In this document: piece by piece, positions 36,505 to 45,577 of the stretch
Numbering within the stretch: the stretch's first letter is position 1
Layout: each line of letters opens with the position of its first letter
Assembly (NCBI RefSeq): GCF_000321005.1
Contig: NZ_HE578907.1
Coordinates: forward strand, 483,545 to 547,544
DNA length: 64,000 nt
Reading direction: 5' to 3'
From: Anaerococcus senegalensis JC48
GTDB lineage: Bacteria; Bacillota; Clostridia; Tissierellales; Peptoniphilaceae
Notes under the pieces: generated by a model
Told to the model about the DNA's origin: nothing
Seen by the model: only the letters and a program-made list of their open reading frames with translations
Database searches by the model: none
Made by a program: the position numbers and the translations under genes

Positions 36505-36590
36505 TATGCTTCATCCCTTGCAGGCATTATCCTGTCCGGTTTGATGGTCGAAGTCGAACTTCCTCTCAGCACATAGCTCCCATAGATCAT
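36505..36590 (-). promoter_or_regulatory. TPP riboswitch (thi box)
   Basis: On the minus strand the thi-box blocks are present: GTGCTGAGAGG, then ACCGGACAGGATAATGCCTGCAAGGGATG. CTGAGA and GGATAATGCC-GCAAGGGA are the TPP-contacting cores. It controls thiC alone here; no terminator was found after it, so control is probably translational. Confidence 0.95.
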
Positions 36591-36654
36591 TAATTTACAT
36601 CTTTCATTATAGTAGAAAAATCACATTAAGTAAAATAAAGCTTTAAATTTATAA

Positions 36655-36685
36655 AAAAATAGAGTCATAATGATATGACCCTATC
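36655..36685 (-). terminator. Terminator after ldh and its small partner gene
   Basis: ATAGGGTCATA / TATGACTCTAT with one G-T pair, then TTTTTTTAT on the minus strand. Confidence 0.8.
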
Positions 36686-37018
36686 CTATTTATTTAAATA
36701 ATTTTCCAAATTTTTAATAGCTTTGTTTATTTTTTCTGCTTTAAATCCCTTATTTTCATTTCTAAGAAGAATTTTTAAATCATATTCATCCATTTTACAA
36801 ATATCTAATAATTCTTTGAAACTTAAATTAGAGTTTTGTGCTAAAGTTTTAAACTTATCTATACTCTTATAAAAGGATTTTTCATAAAATGCCTTAGACA
36901 TATTAGATAAAAATAAGCCAAGAAGTCCAGCATAAATATTTATCATTTTATATAGAGCAAAGCAAATTATTATATCACAAATTCCATAAAGAAAATACTT
37001 ATAATATAATTTATTCAT
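36686..37018 (-). CDS. Small membrane protein of unknown function linked to ldh
   Basis: 110 residues from the ATG at 37018, which overlaps the ldh stop (ATGAATAA); the longer frame only reads ldh in another frame. Two closely spaced hydrophobic segments (about 4-40), then a basic, helical cytosolic tail with FKELLDICKMDEYDLKILL. Not recognised. Coupled translation with ldh and a shared terminator suggest common expression; no role is assigned. Confidence 0.65.
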   Translation of the reverse strand: MNKLYYKYFLYGICDIIICFALYKMINIYAGLLGLFLSNMSKAFYEKSFYKSIDKFKTLAQNSNLSFKELLDICKMDEYDLKILLRNENKGFKAEKINKAIKNLENYLNK

Positions 37019-37967
37019 CCAAAACCTCTTGGGCAAGTTTATAATTTTCTTCAAGATCTTTACATGATTTATCAAACATTTCTTGTTCTTTTTCTGAAAT
37101 TTCCATTTCAAGAATTTTTTCACATCCATTTGCTCCAATAACTGTAGGAACTCCTGTATAAAGACCCTTATTATTATATTCACCATCAAGATAAGCAGAT
37201 GCCATTATTATTCTTTTTTCATCAAGTAAAATTGCCCTTGTAAAATCAACCAAGCAATTTGCAATCCCAAAATGAGTTGCGCCCTTGCCCTTAATTATTT
37301 TAAAAGCCTTATCTCTTATTTTTTCAAGAACATCTTCTTTGAATTTTTCTTCATCCCCAACATTTTTTAAAAATTTATCAATAGAAATTCCTTTTATTCT
37401 TGCATTTGACCAAAGAGCAACAGAAGAATTTCCATGTTCTCCCAAAACATAAGCTTCAACATCTTTAGGATTACAAGAAACTTCTTGAGCTAAATATTGG
37501 ATAAATCTTGCTGTATCTAGATTGGTTCCACTACCAACAATTTTATTATGATCTAGTCCTGAAACTTCTTGAACAACTCTTGAAATTACATCAACAGGAT
37601 TTGTAGCAAGTAAAATTATTCCATCATATCCATTTTCCATAACTTTTGGAATTGTATCCAAAACCATTTTTGTTGCAATTTTTATATCATCAAGTCTATT
37701 TGTAAGATTTTTTTGACTATTTCCATAGCATAAAACGACTAAATCTGCATCTTTGCAATCTTCATATGATCCTTCTTTAACCAATGTAGGACATTCAGTT
37801 TTACAACTTGCATCCATTAAATCATTTACATCAGCTATTGATTTATCCTCATCAATATCAATTATTGAAAGTTTTGTAGCAAGTCCTAAGTTAACCAAAG
37901 CATAAGCATATGATGAACCAACAAAACCACTACCAATTAAAACAACATTTCTACCTAACTTATTCAT
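37011..37967 (-). CDS. ldh: L-lactate dehydrogenase
   Basis: 318 residues from the ATG at 37967 (SD TGGAGGAG). NAD loop IGSGFVGSSYA (about 11-21), substrate loop NSQKNLTNRLD (about 89-99, with the Arg), catalytic Asp in NLDTARF and His in GEHGNSSVALW (about 178-188). The active-site loop has Gln-Lys as in lactate rather than malate dehydrogenases. Reoxidises NADH by reducing pyruvate. Confidence 0.95.
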   Translation of the reverse strand: MNKLGRNVVLIGSGFVGSSYAYALVNLGLATKLSIIDIDEDKSIADVNDLMDASCKTECPTLVKEGSYEDCKDADLVVLCYGNSQKNLTNRLDDIKIATKMVLDTIPKVMENGYDGIILLATNPVDVISRVVQEVSGLDHNKIVGSGTNLDTARFIQYLAQEVSCNPKDVEAYVLGEHGNSSVALWSNARIKGISIDKFLKNVGDEEKFKEDVLEKIRDKAFKIIKGKGATHFGIANCLVDFTRAILLDEKRIIMASAYLDGEYNNKGLYTGVPTVIGANGCEKILEMEISEKEQEMFDKSCKDLEENYKLAQEVLDE

Positions 37968-38033
37968 AAACTCCTCCAGTATATTTATTTGCATATTTAT
38001 TATACTTTTAATGACAAAAATTTAAATTTTTAA

Positions 38034-38068
38034 ACAAAAAAACTGTTACAAAATATTTTGTAACAGCT
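38034..38068 (-). terminator. Terminator after the first AgcS gene
   Basis: A perfect 24-base palindrome CTGTTACAAAATATTTTGTAACAG written as CTGTTACAAAAT / ATTTTGTAACAG, then seven T on the minus strand. Confidence 0.85.
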
Positions 38069-38075
38069 TTATATT

Positions 38076-39488
38076 TTACATTTTAAAATTATTATAATCT
38101 CCACGGTCAGTATAAAGACTATTATTTTCTTTATCCCAAACAGGTTTTTTACCCGCCTGTTTTTGATCTTCATAATCATCTAAAACAACTTTTACAGACT
38201 TAAATAAAAACACAAGAGTAATAACATTAATAAATACCAAGATACCTACAAAAACATCTATCAATCCCCACACAATGTCAAGAGACATTTTGGTAGAAAC
38301 TATAAACATTATTGCCGCAAAAATTCTATAAATCCAAAGTGGTATTTTGTACTTATCTTTAAAAATATGGATTATATTTGCTTCTCCATAAAATAAATCT
38401 GCAATTAAAGTTGTAAAGCCAAAAAATGCCATAGATAAAGCAACTACCCATCTTCCTATATAACCAATTTGTGCAGAAAAAGCATCTTGAACAAGATTTA
38501 TACCATCAGAACCATTTCCTAAAACTCCAGTTAATAAAATAGCAAAAGCAGTTAATGAACAAATTATGCATGTTGTAACAAATGTACCAAACATTCCTAA
38601 AAATCCTTGTTCAGCTGGGTGATCAACGTCTGCTGATGAATGCATAATTCCTGCAATTCCATTTCCTGCATCATTTGAAAATAATCCTCTGGCTACACCA
38701 TTTCTAAAAGCATCCATTATACTATGACCAATTATTCCACCTACAGCTGCTTGAGCGCTAAAAGCTGATTTAAAAATCAAGGCTATAACTGAAGGAAGTT
38801 TTGTTATATTTGTAATTATAATAACAAATACAATAAGTACATAAAATGCTGCCATTATTGGTACCAAATAACCAGTAACTTTTGTAAGTCTTTTTACACC
38901 ACCTATAGTAATTATTCCTGCAAGTATTGTTACAACAACTCCAACTATAATTGGATTAAATTCGATAACTCCTTGAAATCCCTTAGCAATTGAATTTGTT
39001 TGCATAAAAGCAATACAAAGGCCAACTCCAATTATGTACAAAAAGGCAGTTATTATACCTAAAACTTTTTTCCCTAAACCATTTCTAATATAGTAAGCTG
39101 GGCCTCCTCTATAAGTACCATCAGATAATTTAACTCTATAAACTTGACCCAAAACAGTTTCTGCAAATGTAATTACCATACCTAAAATTGAAGTAATCCA
39201 CATCCAAAATATAGCTCCAGGGCCACCAGCTACAAGAGCTGAAGCAACTCCTACAAGAGATCCTGTTCCAACTTGTCCACCAACAGCAGCCGCTAAGGCC
39301 CCAAATCCTGAAACATTATCATCGCTTTTTAAATTCTTTTTTAAAACATCCTTGATATCTTTAGCATATTTTATTTGAGGAAAACCTAATCTTAAAGTAT
39401 AAAATAAACCTACCCCTAATAAAACATAACCTATTATATTGCTCCATAAAAAATCTGCAATATTAAGTATGTTATCTAATAAAAACAT
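38076..39488 (-). CDS. Alanine/glycine:cation symporter (AgcS family)
   Basis: 470 residues, about 10-11 membrane segments. VGGQVGTGSLVGVA (about 68-81), GPGAIFWMWITSILG (about 89-103), and the GGPAYYI motif (about 127) are AgcS hallmarks. Na+-coupled uptake of alanine or glycine. The C-terminus is polar and cytosolic. One of three cation-coupled transporters in a row, each with its own terminator. Confidence 0.94.
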   Translation of the reverse strand: MFLLDNILNIADFLWSNIIGYVLLGVGLFYTLRLGFPQIKYAKDIKDVLKKNLKSDDNVSGFGALAAAVGGQVGTGSLVGVASALVAGGPGAIFWMWITSILGMVITFAETVLGQVYRVKLSDGTYRGGPAYYIRNGLGKKVLGIITAFLYIIGVGLCIAFMQTNSIAKGFQGVIEFNPIIVGVVVTILAGIITIGGVKRLTKVTGYLVPIMAAFYVLIVFVIIITNITKLPSVIALIFKSAFSAQAAVGGIIGHSIMDAFRNGVARGLFSNDAGNGIAGIMHSSADVDHPAEQGFLGMFGTFVTTCIICSLTAFAILLTGVLGNGSDGINLVQDAFSAQIGYIGRWVVALSMAFFGFTTLIADLFYGEANIIHIFKDKYKIPLWIYRIFAAIMFIVSTKMSLDIVWGLIDVFVGILVFINVITLVFLFKSVKVVLDDYEDQKQAGKKPVWDKENNSLYTDRGDYNNFKM

Positions 39489-39617
39489 AAATCCTCTCTT
39501 TCTAATAAATATCTATTTTTGTGTGTCTTTATTATATTTTAAAATCTTGAGATATTATTATACTAGTAATTTAGAAAAAGTAAACTAATTTAGTTAATTT
39601 TTTATCATTTATAAAAA

Positions 39618-39662
39618 CTAAAAAAGCAAAATGTTTTCTTTTTATTAAAAACATCTTGCTTT
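39618..39662 (-). terminator. Terminator after the lysine-riboswitch transporter
   Basis: AAAAGCAAAATGTTTT / AAAACATCTTGCTTT with one mismatch and T-run TTTTTT on the minus strand. Confidence 0.82.
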
Positions 39663-39665
39663 ATC

Positions 39666-41258
39666 TTAATTACTTTTATTTTTTAAAACTATCATAAAAA
39701 TAAAGATTGCTATTACACCAAATATTAATGGAATAATTGGAGATTTAGTGTAACCTGCAATTATAAATGATATTGTCGATATCGTTGCAACTGTAATACC
39801 ATATGGAAGCTGAGTTCTAACATGATCTACGTGAACACATCCAGCTCCTGCTGATGACATTATAGTAGTATCTGAAATTGGTGAAATATGATCACCACAG
39901 ACAGCTCCTGAAAGGCAAGCTGAAATTCCAATAAAAAATATTGGATCTGTTGGCTTAAACATAGAAGCAACTATAGGAATTAAAATTCCAAATGTTCCCC
40001 AACTAGTTCCAGTTGCAAATGCTAATAAAACTGCTACTACAAATATTACTGCTGGTAAAAATGTACTTAAACCCTTTGCAGCATTAGCCATAAGATTTCC
40101 TACAAACTCGGTTGAACCTAGTAAATCATTTGAAATATTTTTAAGACTTGTTGCCATAGTTAAAATCAAAATAGCAGGGACCATTGATTGAAATCCTTCA
40201 GGTATTGCATCCATTGATTTTTCAAAACTAATAACACCACGCCCGACAAAATATATAATTGTAAGGATTAATGTGGCTATAGCACCCATTGGAAGAGCTA
40301 CAGTTGAATCTGTATTTGCAAAAGCATTTACAAAGTCCAAATAATATTCACTAGACTTATCAAAAAATCCACCTATATGGATAAGTGAAACTACAGAAAT
40401 AATTATTAAAGTCAAAATTGGTAAAACCAAATCTCTAACTTTACCATCAGGATTTCCATCTTCGGCGCTTACTTTTGATTTAGCAATATTTCCTAAGTCT
40501 CCATTATTAATTGCATTATCTTCAAACTCTTTCATTGGACCATAATCATTTCCAAATAAAATAAGTGATACTACAAAAAATAAAGTTAATATCGAATAAA
40601 AATTATAAGGAATAGCTTTGATAAATAATTCAATACCAGAAAGACCAGTTCCTTGAGCATATCCTGATACTGCAGCTGCCCACGATGAAATTGGTGCTAT
40701 CATACAAATTGGAGCAGCAGTTGCATCTATAAGATAAGCTAATTTTGCCCTAGAAATTTTATGTGAATCTGTAATTGGTTTCATTACAGATCCTGATGTA
40801 AGACAATTAAAATAATCATCAATAAAAAGCATCAAACATAGACAATATGTTGCAAGTTGTGATCCCTTTCTTGACTTAATTCTTTTATCTGCCCAATTTC
40901 CAAAGGCTCTTGATCCTCCAGAATGATTTATTAAAACAACCATTATTCCCAAAACTATTAGGAAAATAAAAATTCCTGAAGTTTGTGAAATTGAATTTGT
41001 TAGACCTTTAACAACTATATTATCTAATACTTTTGCAAAAGATCTTTTTGATGCAAGTATAGCTCCTATTACAATTCCTAAAAAAAGTGAAGAGTAAACT
41101 TCCTTAGTTAATAATGCCATTACAATAGCAACTACTGGAGGAAGTAAAGCCCAAATACTTGCATATGTTTCAACACCACTTGCTACAATGTATATTGAAA
41201 CTAATATTGGTACTAAAGAAATTACCAAAATCGATGGTAATTTTCTTTTTTCGTTCAT
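39666..41258 (-). CDS. NhaC-family transporter controlled by a lysine riboswitch (lysine transporter candidate)
   Basis: 530 residues, about 12-14 membrane segments. LLPPVVAIVMALLTKEVYSS near 36-55, LCLMLFIDDYFNCLTSGSVM (about 145-164) and GTSWGTFGILIPI (about 420-432) are typical of NhaC/LysW-type carriers. The family name is Na+/H+ antiporter, but the lysine aptamer and attenuator upstream argue that this member moves lysine, probably uptake. The SD TGAGAGGAGTT lies upstream of the ATG. Confidence 0.9.
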   Translation of the reverse strand: MNEKRKLPSILVISLVPILVSIYIVASGVETYASIWALLPPVVAIVMALLTKEVYSSLFLGIVIGAILASKRSFAKVLDNIVVKGLTNSISQTSGIFIFLIVLGIMVVLINHSGGSRAFGNWADKRIKSRKGSQLATYCLCLMLFIDDYFNCLTSGSVMKPITDSHKISRAKLAYLIDATAAPICMIAPISSWAAAVSGYAQGTGLSGIELFIKAIPYNFYSILTLFFVVSLILFGNDYGPMKEFEDNAINNGDLGNIAKSKVSAEDGNPDGKVRDLVLPILTLIIISVVSLIHIGGFFDKSSEYYLDFVNAFANTDSTVALPMGAIATLILTIIYFVGRGVISFEKSMDAIPEGFQSMVPAILILTMATSLKNISNDLLGSTEFVGNLMANAAKGLSTFLPAVIFVVAVLLAFATGTSWGTFGILIPIVASMFKPTDPIFFIGISACLSGAVCGDHISPISDTTIMSSAGAGCVHVDHVRTQLPYGITVATISTISFIIAGYTKSPIIPLIFGVIAIFIFMIVLKNKSN

Positions 41259-41283
41259 TTTTAAACTCCTCTCAAAAATTTTT

Positions 41284-41315
41284 TACAAAAAAAGCCATGA
41301 CAAATGCCATGACTT
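41284..41315 (-). terminator. Attenuator terminator of the lysine riboswitch
   Basis: AAGTCATGGC-ATTT-GTCATGGCTT, ten base pairs counting two G-T pairs, then TTTTTTTGT on the minus strand, between aptamer and start codon. Confidence 0.85.
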
Positions 41316-41351
41316 AAATATTAAACTATATAAAATATATAATAATTATAA

Positions 41352-41520
41352 ACCACGACAGCTCACCATTTATTAATGGCAGTACGATAGATTTTATCAA
41401 ATCGTACCAGAAATTTTAAATCTTGGGTAGGTTTAAAATCCCTCACTGGAAGACCCTTTCAAATATTTTCAATTCCCCAAAAAAATATTTTACTAATGTT
41501 TTCCATACCTCTATCACGCT
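41352..41520 (-). promoter_or_regulatory. Lysine riboswitch (L box)
   Basis: On the minus strand: P1 strand CGTGATAG (41511-41518) followed by AGGT, then the AGTA loop, GAAAGGG, an ATTTTAAA/TTTAAAAT stem, CTGG, a TACGAT/ATCGTA stem, ATTAATAAAT and finally GAGCTGTCGTG, whose CTGTCGTG (41354-41361) pairs fully with the first strand. This order matches the lysine aptamer. Confidence 0.9.
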
Positions 41521-41619
41521 TTTCAATTGCACTAAAAATACTACCATTACTGAGTTTTTTTGTCAAATTATATGATTATTTAAATATTTTATAATTTTAT
41601 TTTATTAATTTTTTTGTAA

Positions 41620-43032
41620 TTAATTCCAATAATCAAGTTTATCCATAATTCCTATGTGATCTGATTTAAAAATAGGATTCTTTCCTTCACTTCTTTGTTT
41701 TTCATAATCTTTTAAGCAATCAATAGCTTTTTTTGATAAAACTAAAATTGAAGGTAAGTTTATCAAAGCCATTATTCCCATTAAAAAATCTGAAATATCC
41801 CAAGCTAGCTTTACTTCGCTCATTGCTCCAAGAAGGATTACCAAAACTGCAAATATTCTAAATATTAACATAAATCTTTTTGATGGTGTTTTTTTATGAA
41901 TATAAGATAGATTACTATCTACATAAAAAAGATTTCCAATTAAAGTTGTAAATGTAAATAAGGCTAGTGAAAATGAAATAAAATAATTTCCAAATCCACC
42001 CAAAAGTGTCGATAAACTTTCTTGCACATATGGAGCTCCACTTAAAGCTTCACTAGGTTCAATTCCTGAAGATAAACACATAAATGCTGTAGCTGTACAA
42101 ATTAAAAGCGTATCTATAAAAACTGATAGCATTTGAACTAAGCCTTGTTTTGCTGGGTGAGAAATATTTGCACTAGCAGCCGCATTTGGTGCTGAACCAA
42201 TACCCGCTTCATTTGAATATAATCCTCTTTTAATACCATACATCATTGAAGATGAAGCAAGACCTGCAAATATTGCTCTAAAATTAAAAGCATCTCTAAA
42301 AATATTTGCAAAAACTGTTGGTATATAATTTATATTTACAATAATCATAATAATTGCAACTAGAATATAAATTACTCCCATAAATGGAACAATGGTTGAT
42401 GTAAATTTAATAATCCTATCTCCTCCACCAAATACACAAATACCTGTAATTGTTGCTAGAATTAATCCAACAATAAAAGGAGTTATATTAGGATCATAGA
42501 AATCATAAGTCATAAATGATGTTTGTAAGTTAAAAGATGCAAGCATATTAAAACCTATTGCATATGTTAAAATTAAACTAATTGCAAAAATAACACCAAG
42601 TTTTCTAGATTTTAGGCCTTGTTCTATATAATAAGCAGGTCCTCCGTATGACTTATTATTTTCATCTCGTTTTTTATAAATTTGAGCAAGAGTAGATTCA
42701 ATAAATGCACTTGCCCCTCCAATAATTGCAACAATCCACATCCAAAAAACTGAACCATATCCACCTAAGCAAATTGCTGTAGAAATACCGACAATATTTC
42801 CAGATCCTACTCTAGATGCAGTTGATACCATCAAAGCTTGAAAAGATGATACTGATCCTTTTTCTTCTGGTTTTTCCATTACTACTTTAATAGATTCTTT
42901 CAGTAATCTTACTTGTAAAAAATTAGTTCTAACTGTAAAAAATATTCCTATTGTAAGAAGTAAAATTATTAAAATTGGATAATATAAGATTCCATTAATT
43001 GGACCTAAAAAATTACTAATTTTTTCTAACAT
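41620..43032 (-). CDS. Alanine/glycine:cation symporter (AgcS family), second copy
   Basis: 470 residues. RVGSGNIVGISTAI (about 73-86), GYGSVFWMWIVAI (about 91-103), GGPAYYIEQG (about 129-138) and SNEAGIGSAPNAAA (about 273-286) are family motifs. It is only distantly similar to the first AgcS copy, so it is not a recent duplicate and may have a different substrate. It stands upstream of the lysine riboswitch of its neighbour, with no clear terminator. Confidence 0.93.
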   Translation of the reverse strand: MLEKISNFLGPINGILYYPILIILLLTIGIFFTVRTNFLQVRLLKESIKVVMEKPEEKGSVSSFQALMVSTASRVGSGNIVGISTAICLGGYGSVFWMWIVAIIGGASAFIESTLAQIYKKRDENNKSYGGPAYYIEQGLKSRKLGVIFAISLILTYAIGFNMLASFNLQTSFMTYDFYDPNITPFIVGLILATITGICVFGGGDRIIKFTSTIVPFMGVIYILVAIIMIIVNINYIPTVFANIFRDAFNFRAIFAGLASSSMMYGIKRGLYSNEAGIGSAPNAAASANISHPAKQGLVQMLSVFIDTLLICTATAFMCLSSGIEPSEALSGAPYVQESLSTLLGGFGNYFISFSLALFTFTTLIGNLFYVDSNLSYIHKKTPSKRFMLIFRIFAVLVILLGAMSEVKLAWDISDFLMGIMALINLPSILVLSKKAIDCLKDYEKQRSEGKNPIFKSDHIGIMDKLDYWN

Positions 43033-43192
43033 ATTCTCTCCTTTAATTTAATACAATAATGCTAAGTTGTATTAAAGTTCTATGATTTAGTAAAATTATA
43101 TCATAAAAAATATTTTAAGTAAATTTACGATAAAATTAATAAATATATTAAAATAGTTCATTTTTTCTTTTCAAATTTAAAAACATTTTAAT

Positions 43193-43654
43193 TTAATTAA
43201 TACTTTTCACATAAATTTGGCAAGGATTATCTTTCGACCAAATTTCTTCAATTACTTCAAATTTTCTAAATCCCAAAGCTTGATAAAATTTATTTGTTTT
43301 ATCATATCCATCGTCTATTCCTTCTTTTAAAGTTTTTACTTGAACAAATTCATAATTATACTTTTTTAAAAATTCAATAGATTTTTTAAATAAATTTCTT
43401 CCTATATTTTTTCTGTGATATTTTTTCAAAACTCCCATTACAAATATTTCAACAGTATAGTCTGATGTTTTTTTATAAACGATAAATCCGAGATTATTTG
43501 TTTTTTCACTTGCTTTAAAAAAATAATAATCTTTAGATTTTTCTATATAATTTTTTACAGCATTCTCATCTTCAAACCATGAACTTAAATCATTTAATAT
43601 GTAAGATGAAATATTTTCTTTTTCTAATTTATTTTCAACTAAACTAACTTTCAT
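43193..43654 (-). CDS. GNAT family N-acetyltransferase
   Basis: 153 residues. The acetyl-CoA loop is KKYHRKNIGRNLFKKSI (about 79-95), with VEIFVMGVL as the preceding strand and FYQALGFRKFE (about 126-136) as motif B. SD AAGGGG before the ATG. The acceptor substrate cannot be told. Confidence 0.87.
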   Translation of the reverse strand: MKVSLVENKLEKENISSYILNDLSSWFEDENAVKNYIEKSKDYYFFKASEKTNNLGFIVYKKTSDYTVEIFVMGVLKKYHRKNIGRNLFKKSIEFLKKYNYEFVQVKTLKEGIDDGYDKTNKFYQALGFRKFEVIEEIWSKDNPCQIYVKSIN

Positions 43655-43736
43655 AAGTTCCCCTTTATTTATTATATGTCATTTTAAATTTATTTAACAT
43701 AAAAAATCTGTTAAAATTAGTAAGAAAGGATGTCTT

Positions 43737-45284
43737 ATGTATATAATTAGAAATATTAAAATTCCATACGATTTGGATAATGATAAAAAATTAAAGAAGG
43801 CTATTGAAGAAAAAATCAATAGAAAAATTAATTCTTTTAAGATTTATAAAAAATCAATCGATGCAAGGCGTGGTATTTTTTACGTTTATCAAGTCTTACT
43901 TGATTGTGAAATTGATAAAAAAACTAGGAAAAAATTAAAAAATGATATTGGGGAATTTGTTGAAGAAGATTTAGATTTATCAAATAAAAATAGAATAAAT
44001 TCTGCCGTTATTGTAGGTTCTGGGCCATCTGGACTTTTTTGTGCCTATGCTCTTTGTAAAAATGGTGTTAAAGTTACTATTATTGAAAGAGGAGAAAAAA
44101 TTGAAGATAGGGTAAAAACTATCGACAATTTTATTAAAAATTTAAAATTAAATCTCGAATCGAATATTCAATTTGGCGAAGGTGGTGCTGGAACATTTTC
44201 TGATGGTAAACTTACTTCAAGGTCTAAGGATAAAAGATCTAGGGAAGTTTTTAAAATTTTGGTTGAAAATGGTGCTCCAGAAGATATTTTATATACTCAA
44301 ATGCCACATGTTGGAACAGATCTTTTAAGAAAAGTCATTATAAATATTAGGAAAAAAATAATTGAAATGGGCGGAGATTTTCATTTTAATGAAATTTTTA
44401 CTGATTTAAAAATGAAAGATGATAAAATTAATTCTATTCTTACAAATAAAAATGAATATCAAGCAGACGAATATGTTCTTGCCTTAGGAAATTCTTCTCG
44501 TGATACTTTTATAATGCTTGATAAATATATAGATATTAGTCAAAAGAATTTCGCAGTTGGTTTTAGGATTGAGCATTTGCAAAATGATATTAATTTAAGT
44601 CAATATAAAATTATTGATGATAGACTTCCGCAGGCTTCCTACGCCCTTAAATATTTTGATAAAAAGAAAAATATTTCTGTTTATACTTTTTGTATGTGCC
44701 CAGGTGGCTATGTTGTTCCTGCATCAAGCGAAGAAAATCGACTTTGTGTAAATGGAATGAGCTATCATGACAGAGGAAATTATAATTCAAATTCTGCAAT
44801 TGTTTGTGCGATTGATTCAGAAATTTTGGGAGATGATAATCTTGCTGGCATTAAATTTCAAAGAGAAATTGAAGAGAAAGCTTACAAGCTTGGTGGTGGA
44901 AATTATATAGCTCCTGTTCAAAAAGTTGGTGATTATATTAAAGGACTTGTATCAAAAGATTTTGGTAAAATCCAACCAACTTATAGACCCAGTTATAAGT
45001 TTGCTGACTTAAACAAAATTTATCCTGAAAAAATAAACAAGGCAATAAAATTTGCCCTAATTGATTTTTCAAAAAAAATTGATGCTTTTTCAGATGATGA
45101 TGCAATATTAACAGGCGTTGAAACAAGAACTTCTTGCCCAATTAGAATTGAAAGAAATAAAAATTATTCCACTTTAAAATTTAAAAATTTAAGACCAATT
45201 GGCGAAGGTGCAGGTTACGCTGGAGGAATAATTTCATCAGCTCTTGATGGTTTAAAATGTGCAATAGAAATATTAGAAAATTAA
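43737..45284 (+). CDS. FAD-dependent oxidoreductase, COG2509 family
   Basis: 515 residues. An N-terminal ferredoxin-fold-like domain (1-80) with DARRGIFYVYQV, then the dinucleotide loop VIVGSGPSGLFCAYAL (about 88-103), FGEGGAGTFSDGKLTSRSKD (about 143-162), a central catalytic domain and the C-terminal FAD contact GEGAGYAGGIISSALDG (about 490-506). Widespread in Firmicutes; physiological role unknown, perhaps oxidation or reduction of a lipid-like substrate. SD AAAGGATG. Confidence 0.9.
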   Translation: MYIIRNIKIPYDLDNDKKLKKAIEEKINRKINSFKIYKKSIDARRGIFYVYQVLLDCEIDKKTRKKLKNDIGEFVEEDLDLSNKNRINSAVIVGSGPSGLFCAYALCKNGVKVTIIERGEKIEDRVKTIDNFIKNLKLNLESNIQFGEGGAGTFSDGKLTSRSKDKRSREVFKILVENGAPEDILYTQMPHVGTDLLRKVIINIRKKIIEMGGDFHFNEIFTDLKMKDDKINSILTNKNEYQADEYVLALGNSSRDTFIMLDKYIDISQKNFAVGFRIEHLQNDINLSQYKIIDDRLPQASYALKYFDKKKNISVYTFCMCPGGYVVPASSEENRLCVNGMSYHDRGNYNSNSAIVCAIDSEILGDDNLAGIKFQREIEEKAYKLGGGNYIAPVQKVGDYIKGLVSKDFGKIQPTYRPSYKFADLNKIYPEKINKAIKFALIDFSKKIDAFSDDDAILTGVETRTSCPIRIERNKNYSTLKFKNLRPIGEGAGYAGGIISSALDGLKCAIEILEN

Positions 45285-45571
45285 GATGATTTTTACCATC
45301 TAAAAGCGTAAACAAAGTCAGTTTAGTAATTCATTATTAATTTAAATAAATTACGATTATAACCCATCTCGACTAGATGATTGTGCCTTGATTTGGCACA
45401 ATCATCCCTAAAAACAAGTGCGAGAGCACGAAAAAATTTGTGGAGCAAACGTGTTTTAGTGTGAGTGAAACGAACGCATGGAGAGATCTCATGAGATTTC
45501 TCGACTCACTACGTTCGCTCGAAATGGGAGAAAATTTAGTTTGTTAACAGCCTAAGATGGTTTTACAATCT
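45282..45571. mobile_element. Candidate MITE-like palindromic element inserted in a terminator
   Basis: The interval is bounded by imperfect direct copies of a terminator hairpin: TAAGATGATTTTTACCATCT (45282-45301) and TAAGATGGTTTTACAATCT (45553-45571). Just inside, GCGTAAACAAAGT (45306-45318) and AGTTTGTTAACAGC (45538-45551) look like decayed terminal inverted repeats. The interior has no gene and is dense in palindromes and less A+T-rich than its surroundings. No transposase is present. Confidence 0.5.
45374..45527. repeat. Cluster of palindromes with REP-like sequence
   Basis: A perfect 12-bp stem GATGATTGTGCC / GGCACAATCATC (45376-45406), a nested CTAAAA...TTTTAG structure with inner GTGCGAGAGCAC, then GAGATCTCATGAGATTTCTC and GACTCACTACGTTCGCTCG. 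The last word resembles the short dispersed TCGAGCGAAG-type repeats of many Firmicutes. No function is known. Confidence 0.65.
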
Positions 45572-45577
45572 TTTTTT
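45553..45577 (+). terminator. Probable terminator left of the ABC operon promoter
   Basis: AAGATGG-TTTTA-CAATCTT then TTTTT; one mismatch in the stem. Probably the original terminator of the COG2509 gene, now displaced by about 270 bases. Confidence 0.5.
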
